Positions 8,004 through 14,052 of a stretch of 14,052 nt of DNA are shown piece after piece. Every line of letters starts with the position of its first letter. Position 1 is the first letter of the stretch. This DNA comes from an uncultured Bacteroidota bacterium. Its GTDB lineage: Bacteria > Bacteroidota > Bacteroidia > Chitinophagales > Chitinophagaceae. The notes beneath the pieces are model-generated. The model saw nothing but the letters and a program-made list of their open reading frames with translations. It was not told the origin of the DNA and did not search any database. The stretch lies in the NCBI GenBank assembly GCA_946479055.1, contig CAMLEX010000036.1:1-14052 (forward strand), written 5' to 3'. The position numbers were made by a program, and so were the translations under genes.

Positions 8004-9043
8004 TGACAAAGATTTTAGTGGCAGATGATGAGATGGACCTGGAAATGCTCATCAAACAGAAGTTTCGCCAGAAAATACGGGAGCAGCAGTATGAATTCAT
8101 CTTCGCTGTTAATGGCAAGGATGCATTGGAAAAAATTCAGCAACATCCTGATGTCGATATTGTTCTGAGCGATATTAATATGCCGGAAATGGACGGATTG
8201 ACATTGCTCAGCAGATTGAGCGAATCAAGCCCGCTGATAAAAGCGGTAATTGTTTCCGCCTATGGAGATATGGATAATATACGTACTGCGATGAACCGTG
8301 GTGCATTTGATTTTATTACCAAGCCCATCAATTTTGAGGACCTTTCCGTAACGATGGAGAAAACGATTCAGCATGTTAGACAAATCCGTGAAACCCTCAA
8401 GGCCATTAAAGAAAATAATATCCTGAAAATGTATGTAGATGAAACCGTGCTCAATTTTATGGGCAGCCGTGAATTTGAATCGTCGCTGGTAGCAAACGAA
8501 ACAGTAGAGGCTACTGTAGCCTTTATTGATATCTGCAGTTTTACCTCCATCAGTGAGAATGAATCGCCAGACAATGTAGTAAGGTTGCTGAATAATTATT
8601 TTGATGTAATGGTAAAAGAGATCATTGCACAAGGCGGCCATATTGATAAATTTATTGGCGATGCCATCATGGCTGTTTTCCGGGGGCAATATCACTTAGA
8701 CAGAGCTATTGATGCTTGCCTGGCTGTAAGAACGCAGATTGAAAAACTTCCTTCCGCATCGGATATTGTTTCTTTTTCTCCAAAAGTTTCCATTGGGCTC
8801 AATAGCGGGGAAATGATCTCGGGTAATATCGGCTCGGCTAACCTGCGCCGTCTTGATTATACCGTGATTGGTGATACAGTTAATGTAGCTCAACGGCTGC
8901 AAACGGCTGCAGGCGAAGGTCAGATCGTCATCAGCGAAGCCGCTTTCGAAAAAATAAAGGAATCATTTAATTGTCGCAAAGTAGGAGAAATAAGTATGAA
9001 AAATAAAGTAAACCCGGTAATGGTATATGAAGTGATGGATTAA
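8003..9043 (+). CDS. Response regulator with class III adenylate cyclase output
   Basis: A 346-aa cytoplasmic protein. The receiver (1-125) has Asp8-Asp9, phosphoacceptor Asp57 and Lys107 (ITKP). A helical linker (about 120-160) leads to a class III nucleotide cyclase domain (about 168-346). The metal-binding aspartates are Asp176 (AFIDICSF) and Asp220 (DKFIGDAIMAVF). Lys216 and Thr287 (DYTVIGDTVN) sit at the base-recognition positions and match adenylate, class IIIb-like cyclases, not guanylate cyclases. Asn294 and Arg298 (VNVAQRL) are the transition-state pair. The site is complete, so the protein should convert ATP to cAMP as a homodimer when the receiver is phosphorylated. It shares one base with the preceding receiver gene. 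It is the only recognisable output of the cluster. The domain logic is like CyaC-type cyclases, but I see no reason to assign that symbol. Confidence 0.94.
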   Translation: MTKILVADDEMDLEMLIKQKFRQKIREQQYEFIFAVNGKDALEKIQQHPDVDIVLSDINMPEMDGLTLLSRLSESSPLIKAVIVSAYGDMDNIRTAMNRGAFDFITKPINFEDLSVTMEKTIQHVRQIRETLKAIKENNILKMYVDETVLNFMGSREFESSLVANETVEATVAFIDICSFTSISENESPDNVVRLLNNYFDVMVKEIIAQGGHIDKFIGDAIMAVFRGQYHLDRAIDACLAVRTQIEKLPSASDIVSFSPKVSIGLNSGEMISGNIGSANLRRLDYTVIGDTVNVAQRLQTAAGEGQIVISEAAFEKIKESFNCRKVGEISMKNKVNPVMVYEVMD

Positions 9044-9046
9044 AAT

Positions 9047-9120
9047 GTGAGTAGTGAGAGGTGAATGGTGAGTAGGTGAAAAGTGAAAAGAAAAAAGTGA
9101 AAAGTGAGAAGCGAGAAGTG
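9047..9120 (+). repeat. Tandem heptanucleotide repeat, GTGANNN type
   Basis: Directly after the cyclase stop codon there are ten 7-bp units in register: GTGAGTA, GTGAGAG, GTGAATG, GTGAGTA, then one extra G, then GTGAAAA, GTGAAAA, GAAAAAA, GTGAAAA, GTGAGAA, GCGAGAA, ending with GTG. The units begin at 9047, 9054, 9061, 9068, 9076, 9083, 9090, 9097, 9104 and 9111. The consensus is GTGARNA. Eight of ten units contain TGA, and because 7 is not a multiple of 3 the TGAs fall in all three forward frames. No gene overlaps the array. Similar A/G-rich repeats are common between genes in this phylum as far as I know; a function is not evident. Confidence 0.85.
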
Positions 9121-9298
9121 TCTTGTCCTTAGTGAGCTTCCCCTCCCCGGAGGAGCGAATTTAGGAGAATTTATTATATAGGAAATTGGGGTGGGTTGAT
9201 GTTAAGCAGCCCAGAAAGTTGAAGGAAACCGTAGTAAATAGTGTCAACTTTTATCAGGACATGACATACTGAGTTATTAATCGACAAGTTGAAAAAAT
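9121..9298. other. Non-coding spacer between the two repeat blocks
   Basis: No open reading frame or RNA gene is recognisable in this part of the 372-bp intergenic region. A C-rich then G-rich stretch (CCCCTCCCCGGAGGAG at about 9140-9155, then GGGGTGGGTTG from about 9188) looks like a degraded interspersed repeat. AAAGTTGA (9215-9222) and TCAACTTT (9244-9251) are perfect 8-bp inverted arms with a 21-base loop. No convincing terminator follows the cyclase gene, and no good Bacteroidota promoter was found for the downstream operon. Confidence 0.35.
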
Positions 9299-9400
9299 AT
9301 TCAATGTTCAATATTCAATTTTCAATGTCCATTTGGAAGATAGAATGACCGACGAAGGATTAATTGAAAATTGAGCATTGAGCGTTGATCATTGAACATT
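9299..9400. repeat. Inverted repeat built from ATTGANN heptads, upstream of the Hsp70-like gene
   Basis: The left arm (9299-9327) is four heptads, ATTCAAT, GTTCAAT, ATTCAAT, TTTCAAT. The right arm (9363-9397) is five heptads on the opposite orientation, ATTGAAA, ATTGAGC, ATTGAGC, GTTGATC, ATTGAAC. The first 28 bases of the right arm pair with the left arm with six differences, three of which would be G-U pairs in RNA; the loop is 35-36 bases. The right arm ends 18 bases before the ATG at 9416. A transcript starting upstream could form a long imperfect hairpin in the 5' leader. It could be a regulatory leader structure, a terminator-like barrier lacking a U tract, or simply an interspersed repeat. 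Confidence 0.75.
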
Positions 9401-9415
9401 TTTAAAAGAAATACT

Positions 9416-11797
9416 ATGGCTCTCTACTATCTCCCATTACTTATCCGCAGCGACCGCTATTTTATTACCAAATTGGATAGTGATGCTGTTGCCGGCAACC
9501 GGGAAGAAACAGAATTTAATTTTGTAGCTCATGCTGATGATCGGGTAATGACGCCATTGATCACTATTGAAGATCCGGGCAAAATAGTTTTGAACCAGAT
9601 GGCGCCTTCAGACAAGCAGGATATTTTATTGCGTGAGTGCCATATTTCCTTACAAAAAATAGGTAATGATTTTGAGCTGCTGATCAAAAAGGCAAATGCT
9701 TTCTCCGTACAACCTTTTTATGATGAAGAAACAGGTTTGCGCCTCGATTATTCTGCGGAACAAAAAAGGATCTCCGTCAATTACTATAAACATAGGGTTG
9801 TGCAATCTCCCATTCATATTTATGTCACACTTGCATTGAACGAATCAGAAACTTATTCAGGTAAATTTGAATTTGCTATTGTCCGCTCAAAAGAATGTCA
9901 GCGTGTAGTAATAGATTTTGGCAGTGAAGCCAGCCAGGTAGGTTATAAAAGTTGCGGGCCTCAATCAACAGTAGTACAATACGATATCCTGGAAAATATC
10001 ATCAGCCAACTAAACCGGATAGACAGAACAAAAAACTGGCGGCGGGAAGATTTTTTGAATCATGAACCCGGTCAGCCTTTATTGTATCGCTCTTTTTATG
10101 CTGTTAAAAAAAGAATTACCCAAAAGGAAAGAGAAAAATTCCCTTTCAATTTTACCAATGATCTTTTAAATGATGAGATCAGGTTATTTATTACCCGGCA
10201 GGAAGTAGCTGCTACACAAATTGCTTTCAGGGATAATTACGAGATCATTCCCAACCTGAAGCTGGGGATTGAAAAAAGCCTGCAACTGATATTGGATAAT
10301 CATACAGAAGACTATAGCATCCGGTCGCATAAAAAAGAATTGATCAGTGCGGTATTGCTTCGGATATTAAGACTTATAATCAGTACCAAACCGGATTTTC
10401 AACAGGGGGGAATTATTGTTACTTTACTGGTACCGAATATTTATACGCAGCACGATGTATTTGAAATGCTGAATGAATTGCGCAATAATACCGGAAGCCT
10501 GCTTTCATCTTTACATATCGGTGCCGGAGAATTGCATATTGAATACGAAACTATTTCAGAAAGCGATGCGGCATTTATGGGATATCAGCAAACCAATTCA
10601 TCTGATGTACAGTTGTCAAACGGTGAGATGGCGTTGGTGATAGATTGTGGCAAAGGCACTACCGATATTTCTATGGTGATGGCGGACGACAATGAAAACT
10701 ATTCCAGTTTTTTCAGAACCGGTTTTGCAGGAGCGGGTAATGTATTGGCCTATGGATTTGCAGAAGATTTTCTTACACAGGTTTTGAGGGCCATTCCCGG
10801 CAATAATGAAATTTCTGTAAAAGATTTTATCAGCCGCCATATTCTTGATCAAAATCTGACGGTTGATGTATTGAATTTTATACAGCTCATCGAAAACCAG
10901 AAAAAGAAATATAAAGATCTCCAGTCTATAAGCATAACACAGTTTGCAGAATTGACGGAACAATCATTTAGTACGGAAAGAAAGATTGGCAATTTGTATA
11001 AAGATCAGTCAACTCTTTTGCAATATGCTGAAGCTATTCTGAAAGACAGGAATATCCGATGGGATGATGAAGTGACAGGTCTGATCAATAAGGCTACTGA
11101 TTGTATTGTGTATTGCATTCTTGCCAGCATTAAAGATGTAATTACAAAAGATATTAAGAAAAGGATCAAAGTGGTAATGCTGAGCGGTAGGGCGTTTTAT
11201 TTTGATAACCTGCGAATAAAACTTGCAGAGGGATTGAAAAATCTGCTGGCCGAAAACGTGAAAATAAATACGGTTGCACCGGGCCGGTCATTGAATAATA
11301 AGAATGTAGCGATACACGGTGCTTTTAGCGGCGCTTATAAGATCACTGACTTTACCGGTATTCCTATTGATAAAGAAGAAGGATTGTCGAAGAATAACGA
11401 TGTACTTAATAATAATATGTATCTCTACCGCGGAATCAAAATAGAACCGGGCAATGATATTTTGTATAATACATCTGTTGTACGACGCAATAACCAGCAA
11501 CTAAAGGCATTCAAAAATAAAACGGTTGATATCTATTTTACCCGTGATAATATTTATCTGCGACTGATGGAAAATCAAAAAGTGAAAGACGTCAGGTCTT
11601 TATATAGTATTCTTGTTTCCGTGGCAGAAGTTTATTCACCCATGCAGGATATGAAAGCGATCTCTATGTTTCCGGGCTATGTGGGTGAATTAGCTTCTGT
11701 TAATACCGTTTATAATGATGTTGTAAAAGAAAAGGAATTGCTGGAAGCAAAACAGGAGAAAAAGAGAACGGGCATCCTCCAGTTTTTTCAATTTTAA
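9416..11797 (+). CDS. Hsp70/actin-superfamily ATPase of unrecognised family
   Basis: A 793-aa protein with the ATP-binding motifs of the actin-Hsp70-hexokinase fold. These are phosphate-1 VVIDFGSEASQVGY (Asp167, Gly169), phosphate-2 LVIDCGKGTTDISMVM (Asp410, Gly412, Gly414, Thr415, Asp417; compare DLGGGTFDVS of DnaK) and the adenosine motif VVMLSGRAFYF (586-596). A FAGAGNVLAYGFAEDF segment follows phosphate-2. About 160 residues of unknown fold precede the ATPase, and the motif spacing (243 and 176 residues) is wider than in DnaK. The C-terminal 190 residues do not resemble a DnaK substrate-binding domain. There is no signal peptide or membrane helix, so it is cytoplasmic. An in-frame TTG at 9392 lies inside the upstream repeat; the ATG at 9416 (MALYYLPLL) is preferred. 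Two membrane-protein genes follow closely. A SrfB-like role was considered but cannot be supported. Confidence 0.85.
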   Translation: MALYYLPLLIRSDRYFITKLDSDAVAGNREETEFNFVAHADDRVMTPLITIEDPGKIVLNQMAPSDKQDILLRECHISLQKIGNDFELLIKKANAFSVQPFYDEETGLRLDYSAEQKRISVNYYKHRVVQSPIHIYVTLALNESETYSGKFEFAIVRSKECQRVVIDFGSEASQVGYKSCGPQSTVVQYDILENIISQLNRIDRTKNWRREDFLNHEPGQPLLYRSFYAVKKRITQKEREKFPFNFTNDLLNDEIRLFITRQEVAATQIAFRDNYEIIPNLKLGIEKSLQLILDNHTEDYSIRSHKKELISAVLLRILRLIISTKPDFQQGGIIVTLLVPNIYTQHDVFEMLNELRNNTGSLLSSLHIGAGELHIEYETISESDAAFMGYQQTNSSDVQLSNGEMALVIDCGKGTTDISMVMADDNENYSSFFRTGFAGAGNVLAYGFAEDFLTQVLRAIPGNNEISVKDFISRHILDQNLTVDVLNFIQLIENQKKKYKDLQSISITQFAELTEQSFSTERKIGNLYKDQSTLLQYAEAILKDRNIRWDDEVTGLINKATDCIVYCILASIKDVITKDIKKRIKVVMLSGRAFYFDNLRIKLAEGLKNLLAENVKINTVAPGRSLNNKNVAIHGAFSGAYKITDFTGIPIDKEEGLSKNNDVLNNNMYLYRGIKIEPGNDILYNTSVVRRNNQQLKAFKNKTVDIYFTRDNIYLRLMENQKVKDVRSLYSILVSVAEVYSPMQDMKAISMFPGYVGELASVNTVYNDVVKEKELLEAKQEKKRTGILQFFQF

Positions 11798-11828
11798 AAA
11801 ATTATACCAAAACCCAAAAAACATACTG

Positions 11829-12854
11829 ATGAATTTTAAACTTATTATTTCAATACTTTTTTGCCTGGTTAGCTGCAGCCTGGTGGGGCAGGAGCCGGAG
11901 AAAAAAAGTATCCGCATTGTGGATACATTGACTCAGCAGGAAAAGGATAATCGTAATACGGTCATCCTGAAATCAGAGTTGGATTCGCTGATCAGTTTAT
12001 ACAATGCAAGTCAGCCAAAAACGATACCGCAGGAACCCGTAGAAAAAGCTGAGAACCAGCTACCGGTATATTTATTGATCATTGCGATAGCCGCACTGCT
12101 TGCTATTGCTTTCCTGCTTTATATACTGTTTCGCAATCAGAAAAAATTTCAAAGAACCGTTTCGATATTGAACAAGCAAATACAGCATCTTGAATTAGCG
12201 GCCTATTCTTCCGGAAGCATAGCGGATGCTAACGGCAATAATAAAATAAAAAAGTCGTCTATACCTGGCCTGGAAAAAAAGATACAATCCCTGACGACAC
12301 AACTGGAAAAAGCAACGAAGGATAATGAAGAATTGGAAACATTGGTATCGGAAAGTACAAATATCCGCCATGACTTTGAGTCGGTAAAGCAGCAGATGAT
12401 GGAAGTATACAAAATCAGGAATTACCCGGGGTTTGATAAAGAAAAAACAGAAACTGAAATTGTAAAAAGTTTATTGGATACGGAACGATCGGTGGCTTTG
12501 TATGCATATGAACATTTTCTTAAACCGGTGATGGCCATCGCGGATGCCAATAAAAATAACCCCGCAAAGATCAATCCTGAAGAAAGAGAAAAGCTGCTGA
12601 ACCTGCTTATCTCTCTTTCTCTTTTATACAGTGAATATCTCTACCTGAGGATAAACGATCTTTCGGTAGGTGGTAAAATAGTAGAACGTATCGGGAGCCT
12701 GAAAAATGGTAACAATATTGACCCTGCATCACTCAAGGAATTAAGTACCGAGCACGGGAGCAGGGCCCTGGTGTTGCGTATGGTGTTGGATAAAACATCC
12801 ATACAGAACCTCTCTTACCCTGTTTTTGATGAAACCAACCTGAATTTATCGTAA
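11829..12854 (+). CDS. Membrane-anchored coiled-coil protein, unknown function
   Basis: A 341-aa protein I do not recognise. The N-terminus is a secretion signal: either a lipobox LVSC (13-16, lipid on Cys16) or an ordinary signal peptide ending at SLVG|QE. Residues 22-77 would be periplasmic. A strong membrane helix runs from 78 to 102 and is followed by RNQKK, placing the rest in the cytoplasm. Residues about 105-125 and 147-195 are heptad-like and charged (LEKKIQSLTTQLEKATKDNEELETL), so coiled coil is likely. The remainder (200-341) is helical with no motif known to me. It starts 31 bp after the Hsp70-like gene and stops 8 bp before the next, so the three form a probable operon. A plausible role is a membrane receptor or adaptor for the cytoplasmic ATPase; this is inference from gene order only. 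Confidence 0.8.
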   Translation: MNFKLIISILFCLVSCSLVGQEPEKKSIRIVDTLTQQEKDNRNTVILKSELDSLISLYNASQPKTIPQEPVEKAENQLPVYLLIIAIAALLAIAFLLYILFRNQKKFQRTVSILNKQIQHLELAAYSSGSIADANGNNKIKKSSIPGLEKKIQSLTTQLEKATKDNEELETLVSESTNIRHDFESVKQQMMEVYKIRNYPGFDKEKTETEIVKSLLDTERSVALYAYEHFLKPVMAIADANKNNPAKINPEEREKLLNLLISLSLLYSEYLYLRINDLSVGGKIVERIGSLKNGNNIDPASLKELSTEHGSRALVLRMVLDKTSIQNLSYPVFDETNLNLS

Positions 12855-12862
12855 GCAGTGCC

Positions 12863-14005
12863 ATGTTAAAAATTATTACAAGCCTTTCTTTCCTGTATGC
12901 TTTTGCAATAATGGTATTGCTGCTATATGGATTTGTCTATCACCGTGAATTCAAAAGATCCCGTTTTAAACGCAGGCTGTTTCCTTTGGTTTTTTTAATG
13001 ATCAGCATTGCTTGTTTTTCTTTTTTATGGATAAATATTCATGCGCCACTCAGCTTAAAAACATTCAGCACCCTGGATCATCATTTTATTCAGCATGATG
13101 GATTTGATGTAACAAAAAAAATAGAGCTGGGAAGATCGGATACTGTGAATTATGAGAATAATTCATTTAACAGGTTTGTTTTTACAAAACAAAGCGGAGT
13201 GGTTACAGTAAATTCAGCTTATTCGGAAGAGCCTTTTTATATCAATGGGAAAAATTGGTATCGTATTTTATCTGTCAACTATCCGGCTATCGGGCATGAG
13301 GTTTCTTTCCAGATAGATAAGATAAAAATAACTATCAAGGCTAAGGAAGATGATGGGTTTGAGTTAAAAGCAGGCGAAGAAACATTTAGAAAGGAGATGC
13401 CGGTAAAAAAAGGCGTTTCCTGCTGGAGCCTTTTCCGGGATGACGATGCCTTTATCAATTCAGTTTATTACAACAATGAAAAGCTGGTCAATTCTTTAAA
13501 AAATATTTTGTTTTTGCGGGATGATGTTTCCCGGAAGAAAGGCGGTGAATTGAAGTATTTTTTATCGGGCCGCTTGTTCAGCTATGCCAATAAAGTACAC
13601 TATGACGAGAAAAATATAAGTATTCAAAGCCAGCAATTTAATACAGACTTGCCTGATCAGAGTGCCATTGCATGGGGCGTTGGATTCATGGATAATAACC
13701 GTAACCAATACCAGGTGAAATATGCGGGCAGCGATAGTTTTTCATTGATCAACCGCTTTCCTGTTGCTTACCCGTTATCTGAAGAAAATCGTGAGGATTG
13801 GAGCAATCATTATGTCAGTAAATTCATGCTATCCAATTCAAAAGATATACATCGAATTCCTGCCGTATTTAAAGAGGGATTTTTATTTTCTTCTTTTAGC
13901 GGCGATCCTACTATCAATTTCCCCCCGGTATTGTTATCTTATCAAAAGGAAGAAAAAAATGGTTTGTTGGATTTAAAAGCACAACTGCTTGGTGATCGAA
14001 CAAAA
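12863..14005 (+). CDS. Two-helix membrane protein with large periplasmic domain, 3' truncated
   Basis: The frame is open from ATG 12863 to the contig end with no stop; genuine sequence ends at codon 381 (14003-14005), after which the reading enters sequencing adapter. Residues 5-26 and 40-58 are membrane helices joined by a very basic loop (HREFKRSRFKRR, 27-38). By the positive-inside rule this loop is cytoplasmic, which puts the long region from 60 onward in the periplasm. That region is rich in beta-strand-like and aromatic stretches (e.g. EPFYINGKNWYRILSVNY, GELKYFLSGRLFSYANK) with no motif I recognise. The start is 8 bp after the preceding stop, so co-transcription is likely. The family and full length are unknown. 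The final in-frame residues RSEEHTSELQS are translated adapter and must not be annotated as protein. Confidence 0.8.
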
Positions 14006-14052
14006 AGATCGGAAGAGCACACGTCTGAACTCCAGTCACTACCACAGATCTC
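14006..14052 (+). other. Illumina TruSeq adapter contamination with index
   Basis: The last 47 bases are not genomic. Bases 14006-14039 match the 34-base TruSeq read-1 3' adapter as I know it (begins AGATCGGAAGAGC, ends CTCCAGTCAC). They are followed by an 8-base index position (TACCACAG, 14040-14047) and ATCTC, the start of the constant part after the index. Read in the frame of the upstream gene, it gives RSEEHTSELQS, a string familiar from contaminated protein entries. The exact junction could shift by a base because the genomic side ends in A residues. Confidence 0.98.

Noticed and set aside
8225..8695. Minus-strand open frame of 156 codons inside the cyclase gene
   Set aside because: It is antisense to conserved receiver and cyclase motifs on the + strand and shows no recognisable domain.
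8003..9043. Guanylate rather than adenylate cyclase activity
   Set aside because: The base-recognition positions are Lys216 and Thr287, as in adenylate cyclases; guanylate cyclases typically have Glu and Cys/Ser there.
9047..9400. CRISPR array
   Set aside because: The repeats are contiguous 7-bp units without unique spacers, there is no 25-37 bp direct repeat, and no cas gene is present.
9044..9415. Insertion sequence remnant
   Set aside because: No transposase fragment or target-site duplication is visible; the inverted repeat is explained by short heptads rather than transposon ends.
9416..11797. Assignment as DnaK or as virulence factor SrfB
   Set aside because: The ATPase motifs fit the superfamily, but the N-terminal extension, motif spacing and missing DnaK substrate domain exclude DnaK, and I see no specific SrfB signature or SrfC-like partner.
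13764..13976. Short + strand open frame of 70 codons near the right end
   Set aside because: It lies in another frame of the long open reading frame 12863-14005, which has coherent membrane helices and operon spacing; the short frame is a shadow.
1..14052. tRNA, rRNA or riboswitch genes
   Set aside because: The few non-coding stretches show no cloverleaf, rRNA or known riboswitch core sequences by eye.

Overview
The window is AT-rich (GC not counted exactly) and looks like a Bacteroidota chromosome, probably from the Chitinophagales/Sphingobacteriia side. The grounds are TPR-containing and two-component-regulator-propeller histidine kinases, weak or absent Shine-Dalgarno sequences, signal peptides ending in short G-Q or A-Q motifs, and degenerate A/G-rich repeats between genes. 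All genes are on the + strand. Both ends are cut: the first gene lacks its 5' part, and the last runs into an Illumina TruSeq adapter from 14006 to the end. The sequence is therefore an unfinished, untrimmed contig end, not natural DNA to its last base.

Region A (1-9043) is a signalling locus. It holds the tail of one histidine kinase, two complete kinases with a signal peptide, TPR sensor and single membrane segment (199-2190 and 2202-4136), and a 1112-residue kinase with about 14 propeller repeats plus a Y_Y_Y domain (4286-7624). Two response regulators follow: a lone receiver (7629-8003) and a receiver fused to a class III adenylate cyclase (8003-9043). The four kinase cores are nearly identical even at DNA level, while the input domains differ. 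The simplest reading is that several sensors feed the same two regulators, with cAMP as the only visible output; no DNA-binding output domain is present.

Region B (9044-9415) has no gene. It holds two sets of 7-bp repeats: a direct array of GTGANNN units just after the cyclase gene, and an imperfect inverted repeat of ATTGANN units just before the next gene.

Region C (9416-14005) is a probable three-gene operon that I do not recognise: an Hsp70/actin-superfamily ATPase (793 aa), a membrane-anchored coiled-coil protein (341 aa), and a two-helix membrane protein with a large predicted periplasmic domain, cut by the contig end. It is the best candidate here for an undescribed system: a cytoplasmic ATPase linked through coiled-coil and membrane partners to the periplasm.
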